Shown: positions 1 through 9,074, numbered from the stretch's first letter. The stretch is DNA of 64,000 bases from JBAXGW01 sp037139195 (GCA_037139195.1 JBAXGW010000002.1:62001-126000); one strand, 5' to 3'. Numbers and translations: made by a program. The notes: a model not told the origin generated them from the sequence alone.

Positions 1-504
1 ATTGAGTTATAATTTTTTAGGTTACAAGCTTGATTCATTTTTTGTCAGTTTTTAAATGGTGGTTTTTAAAAAATAACTAAACAAATTTTTTTTGATTTCT
101 ATAGTTTATAGGAGTAAGAAAAAGATGTGTTATTTCGATAATAACAAATGTAGAGAAAGACCGAACGGAATAAAAATTAAACATTTGCTGATTGATAAAT
201 CATGCTGCCTAATTGATAATTCAACTTATATTTAATTGGAATTCTTACTTGAAGTCCTAAGTGTTAGAATGCAACATTGGCAAGGTTTAACATTAGTTAA
301 ATATAGAATTTAAGTTAATAAAGAATATATTTCCCTTTATTATTCAACCGATTTAAAAGCCTCAAATCAGTAGCAAAAAGGTTCGAATACATGACTCTAC
401 AGATTCCAGAAGGGGATAAGTCGGAAAAAACCAATTTTCCCCCTTATTATTTTCCAAAACCCTGTTATTGTTATAGTTTTTTTTTCTCTTATTCTACATT
501 TAGC
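1..504. other. Non-coding leader, no gene seen
   Basis: This AT-rich stretch holds no open frame with coding character and no complete RNA gene that I can fold. A short T-arm-like string at 380-390 lacks the rest of a tRNA. It probably contains the far upstream region of the radical-SAM gene that follows, and possibly the end of a gene lying to the left of the window. Confidence 0.5.
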
Positions 505-512
505 TATCTTTG
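505..512 (+). promoter_or_regulatory. Candidate -7 element (TATCTTTG) before ygiQ
   Basis: The octamer fits the Bacteroidota -7 consensus TAnnTTTG and would start transcription about 25 bases before the TTG start of the next gene. No TTG at the usual -33 spacing is visible, so this rests on one element only. Confidence 0.35.
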
Positions 513-542
513 TTTTTTGTCATTTAATAAACATAAAACAGT

Positions 543-2378
543 TTGAACTACGAAAGAAAAATAACTGATTGGCTCCCTATAACCGCCGATGAAGTAAAAA
601 GAAGAGGCTGGAACGTAGTAGATATCATCATTGTTTCGGGCGATGCATATATTGACCATCCTTCTTTTGGAACTGCTGTTATTGCTAGAGTACTAGAACA
701 TCAAGGATATAAAGTTGCAATTATTCCTCAACCTAATTGGAGAGATGATTTGCGTGATTTTAAAAAATTTGGGAAGCCTCGTCTTTTCTTTGGAGTTACT
801 TCAGGATGCATGGATTCAATGGTTAACCATTACACTGCTAATAAAAGATTGCGCTCAAACGATGCTTATACTCCAGCTAATGAAGCAGGGTTTCGTCCCG
901 ATTACGCTACTATCATTTATAGCGATATTTTAAAAAATATTTACCCCGAAACCCCTGTTGTTATTGGAGGAATTGAAGCCTCAATGCGGCGTTTTACTCA
1001 TTACGATTATTGGTCAGATAGTTTAAAGCCTTCGATATTAATTGATAGTAAAGCCGATTTATTGGTTTATGGAAATGGCGAAAAATCGATAATTGAAATT
1101 GCTCAAGCAATAAATAACGGCGAAGAAATAAAATCGATTAAGCATGTTTGTCAAACAGCTTATTTAACGGACATTTTGCCAGATTCTGATTATGTAAGTC
1201 TCGATTCACATGAGCAGTGCATTAAAGATAAAAAGAGTTATGCTTCTAATTTTGCAAAAATAGAAACGGAGGCTAGTAAAATTAATTCGAGAGTAATTAT
1301 TCAGGAAAATGGCAATCAATTCTTGCATGTAAATCCAATGTATTCAACAGTTTCAACTCCTGAATTAGATTCGTTTTACGATTTGCCATATACTCGATTG
1401 CCTCATCCAAAATATAATAAACGAGGCGTCGTTCCTGCTTATGAAATGATTCGTCATTCAATTAATATTCATCGTGGATGCTTTGGTGGATGCAGTTTTT
1501 GTACAATTACTGTTCATCAAGGCAAACAAATTCAAAGCAGAAGCGAAGAATCAATTCTAAATGAATTGAAAGTTGTTACTGAAATGCCCGATTTCAAAGG
1601 TGTTATTACTGATTTAGGAGGTCCTTCGGCTAATATGTATAAAATGAAAGGCGAAGATACTGAACAGTGCAAAAAATGCAGTCGCCCTTCTTGTATCTTT
1701 CCTGCAATTTGTAGAAACTTAAATTATAATCACAAGCCCTTACTTGATTTGTATAAGAAAGCACTTCAAAATAAGAATATTAAGCATGTTTTTATTGGGA
1801 GCGGCGTTCGTTATGATATGCTAATTCAGGCAGATACGCTTACACGAAAGAAATATTTTATTGAAGAATACACCCAACAGTTAATTACAAAACATGTTTC
1901 GGGAAGATTAAAAGTTGCTCCCGAGCATTCTTCTGATGAAGTTCTGAAAATTATGCGTAAGCCCTCATTTCAATTATTTGAACAATTTAGAAAAGAATTT
2001 CAGAAGCTTTGTTCAAATAATGGACTCAAATATCAGCTGATTCCTTATTTTATTTCAAGTCATCCGGGCTGTAAGCTAGAAGATATGGCTCAATTGGCTA
2101 TTGACACCAAAGACTCGGGTTTTCAATTAGAGCAAGTGCAAGATTTCACCCCTACACCAATGACTTTAGCTACTGTAATGTATTATACAGGCTTAAATCC
2201 ATACACGATGAAACCTGTTTTTACTGCCAAAAATAAGGAAGAAAAATTGGAACAAAATCGTTTTTTCTTTTGGTACAAACCCGAAAATAAAGATTGGATT
2301 ATTAAAACATTAAATAAAATAAACAGAAAAGACTTATTAACAAGATTTTATAACCCAAAATCTGCAAGGAATTTATAA
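543..2378 (+). CDS. YgiQ family radical SAM protein
   Basis: A 611-residue radical SAM protein of the YgiQ family (UPF0313), whose substrate is unknown. The N-terminus has the family-typical stretch WNVVDIIIVSGDAYIDHPSFG-like region around residues 23-43, followed by a cobalamin-binding-like domain. The [4Fe-4S] cluster motif CFGGCSFC (CxxxCxxC) lies near residue 315, and further Cys (CKKCSRPSC) follow near residue 380, as is usual in this family. Length matches the family. The start is a TTG codon: the residues after it align with the usual YgiQ N-terminus and no in-frame ATG gives a better one. It stands alone, with a candidate -7 element upstream and a GC-rich hairpin downstream. Confidence 0.93.
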   Translation: MNYERKITDWLPITADEVKRRGWNVVDIIIVSGDAYIDHPSFGTAVIARVLEHQGYKVAIIPQPNWRDDLRDFKKFGKPRLFFGVTSGCMDSMVNHYTANKRLRSNDAYTPANEAGFRPDYATIIYSDILKNIYPETPVVIGGIEASMRRFTHYDYWSDSLKPSILIDSKADLLVYGNGEKSIIEIAQAINNGEEIKSIKHVCQTAYLTDILPDSDYVSLDSHEQCIKDKKSYASNFAKIETEASKINSRVIIQENGNQFLHVNPMYSTVSTPELDSFYDLPYTRLPHPKYNKRGVVPAYEMIRHSINIHRGCFGGCSFCTITVHQGKQIQSRSEESILNELKVVTEMPDFKGVITDLGGPSANMYKMKGEDTEQCKKCSRPSCIFPAICRNLNYNHKPLLDLYKKALQNKNIKHVFIGSGVRYDMLIQADTLTRKKYFIEEYTQQLITKHVSGRLKVAPEHSSDEVLKIMRKPSFQLFEQFRKEFQKLCSNNGLKYQLIPYFISSHPGCKLEDMAQLAIDTKDSGFQLEQVQDFTPTPMTLATVMYYTGLNPYTMKPVFTAKNKEEKLEQNRFFFWYKPENKDWIIKTLNKINRKDLLTRFYNPKSARNL

Positions 2379-2399
2379 CATATAAAAACAAATACTCTC

Positions 2400-2437
2400 C
2401 TTCGCTCAGAGTGACCGCAGACTGAGCGGAGTCGAAG
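2400..2437. repeat. GC-rich REP-like imperfect inverted repeat
   Basis: A left arm CTTCGCTCAG (2400-2409) pairs with a right arm whose ends are CTGAG (2422-2426) and CGAAG (2433-2437), with a six-base bulge (CGGAGT) on the right. The element is clearly GC-richer than the rest of the window and sits directly after the ygiQ stop codon. From memory, similar CTTCGACTCCGCTCAG-type elements recur between genes in Bacteroidota genomes. I see no second copy here. It may also end transcription of ygiQ. Confidence 0.55.
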
Positions 2438-2499
2438 TCTATCAAGAGAATAAAACAAATAACTTGCGGAATTAAGGTATCACACAAAAACAAAAAGTA

Positions 2500-3090
2500 A
2501 TGAGAACTGCTTTAATTTTTTTATTTATAATAGTATATGCTATTATGGGCTTTGCGCAAAATGAACAGACACATAATGTTCCTAAAAAACTTTCGTTTGA
2601 TATTGGAATACAGAATTTATATAAAGTTAATAATTTGGACTCTGTAGCTCGTTTTGGTTATTCAGCAACATTTGATTATGCGTATCAGTTATCTGGCTTT
2701 ACAGGCAAGCGTGCTACATACCTTACAATACCTATTGGTTATTCATATCTCCCTTCGGCAAATGCTTCAGAAAAAACAATCACCATGCTTCGTTATGGTT
2801 GGACAGTTCGCCACGAAATGAGCGTTGGGAAAAAAATAACTCCTTTTCTTGGCTATTCATTATTGCTTACCCAACTAAAGAAAGCTGGAATAGCAGGAGG
2901 AATAATGGGTCATCAAACAAAATTTGAATTTGGATTTGATTTTAATCAATTTGGAAGGAACAAACCCTATATAAAAGTTGAATACAACTATACACGTTTC
3001 CCTCGTTGGAACGAAAAAAAGAGCTATCATTTCCAACTGTGGGAAGTAAAAGTAGGATATAGAATTTCGAAGAAAGCGAAGATTAAATAG
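2500..3090 (+). CDS. Small outer-membrane protein, function unknown
   Basis: A 196-residue exported protein. Residues 1-20 form a clear signal peptide ending FAQ. The mature part alternates polar and aromatic residues and ends in a strand-like segment (EVKVGYRIS), which suggests a small outer-membrane beta-barrel. I recognise no enzyme motif and cannot assign a family. It follows the REP-like element and is separated by about 155 bases from the carboxypeptidase gene, so it is probably its own transcription unit. Confidence 0.7.
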   Translation: MRTALIFLFIIVYAIMGFAQNEQTHNVPKKLSFDIGIQNLYKVNNLDSVARFGYSATFDYAYQLSGFTGKRATYLTIPIGYSYLPSANASEKTITMLRYGWTVRHEMSVGKKITPFLGYSLLLTQLKKAGIAGGIMGHQTKFEFGFDFNQFGRNKPYIKVEYNYTRFPRWNEKKSYHFQLWEVKVGYRISKKAKIK

Positions 3091-3246
3091 ACAATAAATT
3101 AGTTATACAAATTGCAACTAAAAAAGATTTGCTTATTGCTTATTTTTAGTCAAAATATAGCATTTGGTATGATAATTCAATAAATAGTTGACAATAGCAT
3201 GATTAATTCCTTAAATTGCTAATTCAAAAACCAAAGGAGCCATCAA

Positions 3247-4947
3247 ATGAGAATAATTGTTGCCAGCATTATTATTTTTGCTATTGGTATTGTTAATGCA
3301 AATGTTTATGCACAAAACGAGCTTAGTAAAGCAAATTCATATCTTGAAAATAAAGGCGAAGTATATTTTACCTTCAATATTAATAATAAGGAAGAGCTTA
3401 AAATATTAACCAAAATAATTTCAATTGATAACGTTAAAGGAAATAGCGTTTGGGCTTATGCAAACAAACTAGACTTTCAAAAATTTTCAGATTTAAATAT
3501 CAATTATACTGTTTTAAATCATCCTGGCGATTTACAAGTGGAACCCAAGATGTTTGATAATTTTGACAAAGCTACTAATGCTTGGGATGCTTATCCCACA
3601 TATTCTGGCTATTTATCAATGATGGCGCAATTTGAAACTAGTTATCCCAGTCTTTGTAAAATAGTTCAGGTTGGTACTACTAAAGAAAACAGAAAAATAT
3701 TATTTGCTAAAATTTCTGACAACAAAGATATTCGCGAACAAGAACCACGAGTTTTAGTAATTTCTGCAATTCATGGCGATGAACCCACGGGCTCGGTTAC
3801 TGTACTTAGAATGATCGATTATCTTTTATCAAATTACGCTACCAATAATAAAATAGCAACATTAATAAATAATTCTGAAATATGGGTTTGTCCTTTCGCA
3901 AATCCAGATGGCACTTGGTCTGGGGGCAATAATTCAATTAATAATGCTACTCGTGGTAATGCAAATAATATCGATATAAACAGAAATTTCCCTAATCCAA
4001 CAGGCGGTCTTCATCCCGATAATAATGCTTGGCAACCCGAAACAACAATTTTCATGAACTTGCTCGACTCATTGCATTTTACACTTTCTATCAATTATCA
4101 TGGTGGGTCGGAGGTAGTAAATTATCCTTTTGATTCCTGGATTAGCTCTGATAAAACACATGCTGATGATAATTGGTGGCAAACTGTTTCAAAAATGTAT
4201 GCTGATACTGCAAAACAAAATTCATCAAGTTATATGACTAATGTAATTGGGTCGGGCTATATTAATGGTGGTGATTGGTATGTTGTGGAGGGTTCTTATC
4301 AAGATTATGCAAATTATTATGCCCAATGCCGAGATGTAACATTAGAAATTTCAGCATCCAAAACAGTTAATGCAGCAATATTGCCCACCTACTGGAATTA
4401 CAATTATAAATCATTATTTAACTACATTCAACAATCATTATATGGAATTCATGGAGTTGTTACTGATGCATGTACTGGAAGCCCAATACGAGCAAAAATA
4501 GAGATATTATCGCATGATAGAGATAGCTCACATGTATTTTCAGCATCAGATTTAGGCGATTATTATCGACCTATTGCACCAGGCACTTATTCCATGAAAG
4601 TAACTGCAAGCGGTTATCCTGCAAAAACAATCAATGGAATAATCGTTAATTCTAATAGCACCACATTAGTTAATGTTCAATTGTCTTGTGCAACGTCATT
4701 AAGCGACAATAATATAATAGAAAATATTGTTTATCCAAACCCTTTTACTGATGAAATAATAATTAATCAATATTCTATAAACCTAGAAAAGATCGTGGTT
4801 TATTCAGTTGAAGGAAAAGAATTATATAGAAATAATAATACAAAGGAGCTGAATAAAATAAACACAAAAAACTGGGAAGCTGGTATTTATTTTTTAAAAT
4901 TAATAAGCAAAAGTGATTCAAGAATAATACGCCTAGTTAAACAATAA
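3247..4947 (+). CDS. Secreted M14 zinc carboxypeptidase with T9SS domain
   Basis: A 566-residue secreted metallopeptidase. It has a signal peptide (residues 1-22, ending VYAQ), a pro-region, then the M14 catalytic domain. The zinc ligands are His176 and Glu179 (AIHGDE) and His285 (NYHGG); the catalytic Glu is Glu367 (VTLEIS); NPDGT and NRNFP are the usual substrate-pocket motifs. A carboxypeptidase-regulatory-like beta-sandwich follows (about 400-480, GVVTDACTGSPIRAKI). The last 80 residues form a T9SS type A sorting domain (YPNPF, then GIYFLKL and a basic end). It should be exported by Sec, cross the outer membrane through T9SS and act on peptides outside the cell. Confidence 0.93.
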   Translation: MRIIVASIIIFAIGIVNANVYAQNELSKANSYLENKGEVYFTFNINNKEELKILTKIISIDNVKGNSVWAYANKLDFQKFSDLNINYTVLNHPGDLQVEPKMFDNFDKATNAWDAYPTYSGYLSMMAQFETSYPSLCKIVQVGTTKENRKILFAKISDNKDIREQEPRVLVISAIHGDEPTGSVTVLRMIDYLLSNYATNNKIATLINNSEIWVCPFANPDGTWSGGNNSINNATRGNANNIDINRNFPNPTGGLHPDNNAWQPETTIFMNLLDSLHFTLSINYHGGSEVVNYPFDSWISSDKTHADDNWWQTVSKMYADTAKQNSSSYMTNVIGSGYINGGDWYVVEGSYQDYANYYAQCRDVTLEISASKTVNAAILPTYWNYNYKSLFNYIQQSLYGIHGVVTDACTGSPIRAKIEILSHDRDSSHVFSASDLGDYYRPIAPGTYSMKVTASGYPAKTINGIIVNSNSTTLVNVQLSCATSLSDNNIIENIVYPNPFTDEIIINQYSINLEKIVVYSVEGKELYRNNNTKELNKINTKNWEAGIYFLKLISKSDSRIIRLVKQ

Positions 4948-4950
4948 TTT

Positions 4951-5520
4951 CTAAAGATTATTATTCCAACTTTTAATTTTAATATCTAGCCCTGCTTTTA
5001 TTAAAACCCTATCTGTTACTGTCTTTATTACTTCTTCAATAGATGATGGCAAACTGTAAAAAGATGGTGTTGCAGGAAAAATAATAGCTCCTGCTTGGTT
5101 AGCATTCATCATGTTTTGTAGATGAATTGAGTTATAAGGGGCTTCTCGTGCAACTAGAATAAGAGTTTGCCTTTCTTTTAACATTACATCAGCAGTGCGA
5201 GTTATTAAATCATTAGAAATTCCATTTGCAATTCTGCCAAGTGTTCCCATGGAACAAGGACAAATAATCATAGCATTATAAGTGTTTGAGCCCGATGCAC
5301 ATGGAGCATAAAAATCATTTCTTTTGTAATAGTTAAAAGGGAATAACATTGGATCGATAGAAGGCAATTCTAATTTCCAAACTCCTAAAGCTTCTTCAGA
5401 AAAAACTATATCTACTTGTTCAACTTGCTTGCTATTTATTACAAGTGTTTTTAATAGTTCATTTGCATATATAGAACCCGAAGCGCCAGTTACAGCAATA
5501 ATTAATTTTAATTTCTTCAT
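4951..5520 (-). CDS. ubiX: UbiX family flavin prenyltransferase
   Basis: A 189-residue flavoprotein of the UbiX/Pad1 family, which makes prenylated FMN for UbiD-type decarboxylases. Visible motifs are the N-terminal GASGSIYA loop, CPCSMGTLGRIANG, and the C-terminal REAPYN with the Met-rich stretch after it. Length is normal. The ATG overlaps the stop of the beta-barrel gene upstream by four bases, so it is translated from the acpP-fabF-rnc gene string. No UbiD partner lies in the window, so the decarboxylase must be encoded elsewhere. Confidence 0.93.
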   Translation of the reverse strand: MKKLKLIIAVTGASGSIYANELLKTLVINSKQVEQVDIVFSEEALGVWKLELPSIDPMLFPFNYYKRNDFYAPCASGSNTYNAMIICPCSMGTLGRIANGISNDLITRTADVMLKERQTLILVAREAPYNSIHLQNMMNANQAGAIIFPATPSFYSLPSSIEEVIKTVTDRVLIKAGLDIKIKSWNNNL

Positions 5521-6128
5521 TTTGCAAAATTATATCTGATAGAAAAGGAAAGAGCCGTATTATACTGACCCCAATTAAAGCGATATTTTGCTGCTCCACT
5601 ATGCGCCCTTATCGGACTAAAAAACCATGTAGTATAGTTTCTGAGGCCAAGATCAATTCTTTCGCTTATTGCGTATTTGAAGCCTGCGATGAAGTCAATT
5701 TCTGTATCATTAAATGGATTATTAAAAGTTACATAATTTAACACTTCTTTTTGACTGATTAAGCGAGCATAAGCACTCCCAATTTCAAGATTTAAACCAT
5801 TAACTGGCATTTGATGAGTATAAATTATAGGAATTTCAATATAACTAAGTCGTATTGCATAATCGGTATAATCAAATTTTTCGGTATTTGGCAAATGCCT
5901 ACTTCCTTTTTGTATAAAAAATATTTCAAGACCAATATTTGATTTTTCATTTTTCAAAGGTAAATATGTATAGGCCCCAAAGGTAAAGCCGAGTTTATTA
6001 AACCCAGAATAATCATCACCTGAAACCTGACTCGCAGTAAATCCTCCTAATAATCCGGCATTAAATGATTGTCCAAATGAGAATTCAATAAAAAATAAAA
6101 GAAGTAATAAAACTAAATATTTTCTCAT
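5517..6128 (-). CDS. Outer-membrane beta-barrel protein (PorT-like family)
   Basis: A 203-residue exported protein with a signal peptide (1-19, ending SFGQ) and a mature part of alternating strands such as NAGLLGGFTASQVSGDDYSG and a final aromatic strand ALSFSIRYNFAK, as in small eight-stranded barrels of the porin-family/PorT type. It overlaps the IPExxxVDY gene by four bases and ubiX by four bases, so the three are translationally linked. The exact role is unknown. PorT itself supports gingipain secretion through T9SS, but similarity here may be only general barrel similarity. Confidence 0.75.
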   Translation of the reverse strand: MRKYLVLLLLLFFIEFSFGQSFNAGLLGGFTASQVSGDDYSGFNKLGFTFGAYTYLPLKNEKSNIGLEIFFIQKGSRHLPNTEKFDYTDYAIRLSYIEIPIIYTHQMPVNGLNLEIGSAYARLISQKEVLNYVTFNNPFNDTEIDFIAGFKYAISERIDLGLRNYTTWFFSPIRAHSGAAKYRFNWGQYNTALSFSIRYNFAK

Positions 6129-6553
6129 ATATCAAAAATTAAATTATTCTTTGATTTAAGCAAACTGGGTTCAATTTCCTTAACTAATAAAACAGAATTT
6201 ATAGAGCGAACAGCTTTTAAAATAGAATCATTTTGTTCATCGAATAAAGTTCCATTAATTATTATAAAATAATCAAATTGCTTTAATTCTATAAGTAAAT
6301 CTCCAGTTTCACTATGGTTAGAAAGCAAAATAAACTGACTATGATTTTCCTCTTCATTATAAATGTACATTGAAAATTCAGAAGGTTCTGGATCTGCCTT
6401 ACGAATAAATACACAATGATTATCTGTTTTTTCAAAATTTATTTCTAGCGTTTTATTAATAAACCAAGCTAATCTATAATCTTTAATCTGAGAGCAAATA
6501 GCTATCATAAAAAAGTCGAAATCGTATTCAGCATCGAGAGTATACTTTTTCAT
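6125..6553 (-). CDS. IPExxxVDY family protein
   Basis: A 142-residue cytosolic protein of the Bacteroidota-specific IPExxxVDY family. It begins MKKYTLDAEYDFDF and has DYRLAWFINKTLEINF, as in other members, and it ends EIEPSLLKSKNNLIFDI, a diverged version of the name-giving C-terminal motif. Its function is not known. Family members sit beside rnc and fabF in many Bacteroidota, and this one lies about 100 bases downstream of rnc. The name motif is degraded here, so the call rests on the N-terminal half and the gene neighbourhood. Confidence 0.8.
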   Translation of the reverse strand: MKKYTLDAEYDFDFFMIAICSQIKDYRLAWFINKTLEINFEKTDNHCVFIRKADPEPSEFSMYIYNEEENHSQFILLSNHSETGDLLIELKQFDYFIIINGTLFDEQNDSILKAVRSINSVLLVKEIEPSLLKSKNNLIFDI

Positions 6554-6652
6554 TAGTCAAAATAAATTAGAAGTGTAAATATACTTCTACCTTATGATAC
6601 TGCAAAATAAAAAACATAAAAACCAAAAAAAAGGAGATTTACAAACAAATAT

Positions 6653-7366
6653 CTATTGGTTAAATATTTTTAAACAAGCCATTTGAGCGGCCATTTGCTC
6701 TGCTCGCTTTTTAGACATATCTTTGCCAATGCCCATAGATGCCCCATCAATTAAAGCATCAATTTTAAAAAATTTATTTAAAAGAACCTCATCATCAGAG
6801 ACAACTTTAAATTCAACTGTTTTCTTCTCCTTTTGAGCCCACTCTATAAGTTTGCTCTTGAAATTTACTTCAACATTTTCTAGTTGCTCCATATCAATAT
6901 GAAGCTTAATAATTCTTTCAACTACCCATTTTTGAGTTTTTCTGTAGCCGAAATCTAAATAAATAGCACCAATTAATGCTTCAAAAGTATCTCCTAAAGC
7001 AGATTTATTAAGTGTACTATTATCGCTATGTTCTATGAATATTTTAAGACTTAGTTTATCAGATAATTTGTTTAAATTATCTCTGCTAACCATTTTTGAA
7101 CGCATCTCTGTTAAAAACCCTTCATCTTTATAGGGGAATTTTTTGAAAAGATAATCTGCAACTATAGCACTAAGTATGGCATCGCCAAGATACTCAAGAC
7201 GTTCGTTACAAATTTTAAGTCCGTTTAGTTGCTGTTGAGCTGCGGATCTATGTTTAAAGGCTAGCTTATACAAAAAAATATTATCGGGTTGTAACCCGAT
7301 AATATTTTTCAAAGATTTTAAAAATACTTTATCTTCTGCTGACCGATGAAAATCAGTAAATCTCAA
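6653..7366 (-). CDS. rnc: Ribonuclease III
   Basis: A 237-residue double-stranded-RNA endonuclease. The catalytic signature NERLEYLGDAILSA lies near residues 49-62, the second acidic patch GDTFEALIGAIYLD near 125-138, and a C-terminal dsRNA-binding domain runs from about 165 with the KKRAEQMAAQMA helix. Length is usual for the family. It starts only six bases after fabF, so both are in one operon, an arrangement common in Bacteroidota. Confidence 0.97.
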   Translation of the reverse strand: MRFTDFHRSAEDKVFLKSLKNIIGLQPDNIFLYKLAFKHRSAAQQQLNGLKICNERLEYLGDAILSAIVADYLFKKFPYKDEGFLTEMRSKMVSRDNLNKLSDKLSLKIFIEHSDNSTLNKSALGDTFEALIGAIYLDFGYRKTQKWVVERIIKLHIDMEQLENVEVNFKSKLIEWAQKEKKTVEFKVVSDDEVLLNKFFKIDALIDGASMGIGKDMSKKRAEQMAAQMACLKIFNQ

Positions 7367-7372
7367 ATTATA

Positions 7373-8623
7373 TTATTTAGTAAATTTCTTAACTAAAATC
7401 GATGCATTGTGTCCACCAAATCCAAAAGTGTTGCTAATAGCATAATTTACAACTCTCTTTTGGGCTTCGTTAAATGTATAATTCAAAGCTGGGATTTCTG
7501 GATCGTCAGTAAAGTGATTAATTGTTGGAGGAATAATATCATTCTTAATAGCTAAAATAGCAGCTATTGCCTCAATAGCACCAGCAGCTCCAAGTAGGTG
7601 CCCGGTCATTGATTTTGTAGAACTAATATTAAGCGTTTTTGCATGATCTCCAAACAATTTAACAATTGCAGATGTTTCTGCTATATCACCCAAGCCAGTT
7701 GATGTTCCATGAACGTTTATATAATCAACAACTTCTTTCGAAACACCAGCATCTTCAAGAGCATATCTCATAACATTCATTGCACCTAATCCTTCAGGAT
7801 GTGGAGCAGTCATGTGATGACCATCAGCGGAGCATCCGCCTCCAGCAATTTCGCAATAAATTTTAGCACCACGTGCAATTGCGTGATCAAGTTCTTCAAG
7901 TATTAAAGCAGCTCCACCTTCGCCTAAAACAAACCCATCTCTATCTAAATCGAAAGGACGTGATGCCGTTTTTGGATCGCTATTTCTTGTGGATAAAGCT
8001 TGCATAGCATTAAAACCGCCAACACCTGCTTCATTAACAGCAGCTTCTGAACCACCTGTAACCATAACGCTGGCTTTGCCTAAACGAATGTAGTTAAAAG
8101 CATCAATAATTGCATTTGTAGATGATGCACATGCAGATGTGGTAGTGAAATTAGGACCTCTAAAACCATACTTTATAGAAATATGACCAGATGCGATATC
8201 GGCAATCATTTTAGGTATAAAAAATGGACTAAAACGAGGAGTACCATCACCTCTAGCAAAATCACTAACTTCAGAGAAAAAAGTTTGTAAACCCCCAATT
8301 CCTGAGCCCCAAATAACACCACAGCGATCTAAATCTAAAGTTTCAACATTTAGATTAGCATCGTTAAATGCTTCCTCCGAAGCAACTAAAGCATATTGGG
8401 AAAAAAGATCATACTTACGTACTTCTTTTCTATCAAAAAACTGGGTTGAATCATAACCTTTAACTTCACAAGCAAACTGGGTTTTAAACTTACTTGCGTC
8501 AAATTTCGTAATAGCGGCACATCCGCTAACTCCATTTATCATGGAATTCCATGTGTCTGCTACATTGTTTCCTAGTGGAGACAACGCACCTAAACCAGTA
8601 ACAACAACTCGTTTTAGCTCCAT
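7373..8623 (-). CDS. fabF: 3-oxoacyl-[ACP] synthase II
   Basis: A 416-residue beta-ketoacyl-ACP synthase II, which elongates acyl-ACP with malonyl-ACP in fatty acid synthesis. The active-site Cys lies in TTSACASSTNAI (about residue 165), and the two catalytic His are in NVHGTSTGLGD and SMTGHLLGAAGA. The C-terminal NTFGFGGHNAS motif is intact. It follows acpP with a 150-base gap that contains two inverted repeats, and precedes rnc by six bases. Confidence 0.98.
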   Translation of the reverse strand: MELKRVVVTGLGALSPLGNNVADTWNSMINGVSGCAAITKFDASKFKTQFACEVKGYDSTQFFDRKEVRKYDLFSQYALVASEEAFNDANLNVETLDLDRCGVIWGSGIGGLQTFFSEVSDFARGDGTPRFSPFFIPKMIADIASGHISIKYGFRGPNFTTTSACASSTNAIIDAFNYIRLGKASVMVTGGSEAAVNEAGVGGFNAMQALSTRNSDPKTASRPFDLDRDGFVLGEGGAALILEELDHAIARGAKIYCEIAGGGCSADGHHMTAPHPEGLGAMNVMRYALEDAGVSKEVVDYINVHGTSTGLGDIAETSAIVKLFGDHAKTLNISSTKSMTGHLLGAAGAIEAIAAILAIKNDIIPPTINHFTDDPEIPALNYTFNEAQKRVVNYAISNTFGFGGHNASILVKKFTK

Positions 8624-8650
8624 ATAAATTCTTAATAAAATTTTAACTTT

Positions 8651-8665
8651 CCCTACAATGTAGGG
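8651..8665. repeat. Short inverted repeat upstream of fabF
   Basis: CCCTACA (8651-8657) and TGTAGGG (8659-8665) form a perfect palindrome around one base, about 28 bases before the fabF start. As RNA it would give a six-base-pair hairpin with a three-base loop; as DNA it could bind a dimeric regulator. Nothing else in the sequence decides between the two. Confidence 0.5.
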
Positions 8666-8697
8666 GTTGTGAAATTTAAATTTTCAGATAGATAATC

Positions 8698-8743
8698 AAA
8701 TTTAAAATGCTATCATAATTAGATTATGAAGCATTTTAAATTT
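8698..8743. repeat. Long inverted repeat between acpP and fabF
   Basis: The outer arms AAATTTAAAATGCT (8698-8711) and AGCATTTTAAATTT (8730-8743) are perfect complements over 14 bases. Inside them TCATAAT (8713-8719) and ATTATGA (8723-8729) pair perfectly around the loop TAG, with one unpaired A at 8712. The transcript would form a 21-base-pair stem after the acpP stop codon. No U-run follows on the minus strand, so it looks more like a stabilising or attenuating structure than a classic terminator. Confidence 0.75.
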
Positions 8744-8774
8744 TATATCTTTCAAAAAACTCTTTTTGATCCTG

Positions 8775-9014
8775 TTAAGCTTTGTAATTTTGTTGAATAT
8801 AATCAACAGCTTGACCTACTGTGGCAATTTTTTCTGCTTGATCATCTGGAATAGCGATGTTGAATTCTTTTTCAAATTCCATAATAAGTTCAACTGTATC
8901 TAATGAATCAGCACCTAAATCATTTGTGAAGTTAGCTTCAGTTGTTACTTCTGTTTCATCAACGCCTAATTTATCTACGATGATAGCTTTTACTCTTGTT
9001 GCAATATCAGACAT
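8775..9014 (-). CDS. acpP: Acyl carrier protein
   Basis: A 79-residue acyl carrier protein. The phosphopantetheine Ser lies in the typical GADSLDTVELIMEFE. The frame is open ten codons further upstream, but the start at 9014 (MSDIATRVKAI) matches the family N-terminus, and it has an A-rich site AAAGAAAAA just before it. The candidate promoter at 9042-9074 also places the transcript start near 9036, below the longer ATG. It carries acyl chains for FabF, encoded next. Confidence 0.97.
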   Translation of the reverse strand: MSDIATRVKAIIVDKLGVDETEVTTEANFTNDLGADSLDTVELIMEFEKEFNIAIPDDQAEKIATVGQAVDYIQQNYKA

Positions 9015-9041
9015 AATTTTTCTTTTTAAAGTTTGACGATG

Positions 9042-9074
9042 CAAAGATAAAATATTTATATCGTTATATACAAA
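9042..9074 (-). promoter_or_regulatory. Candidate acpP promoter (TTTG, 21-base gap, TATCTTTG)
   Basis: On the minus strand a -33 TTTG (9074-9071) is followed, 21 bases later, by a -7 TATCTTTG (9049-9042), which fits the Bacteroidota housekeeping promoter consensus. Transcription would begin about 20 bases before the chosen acpP start. Confidence 0.6.

Noticed and set aside
380..390. T-arm-like GGTTCGAATAC in the left intergenic region
   Set aside because: The flanking bases do not pair as a T stem, and no D arm, anticodon arm or acceptor stem can be placed at the right distances.
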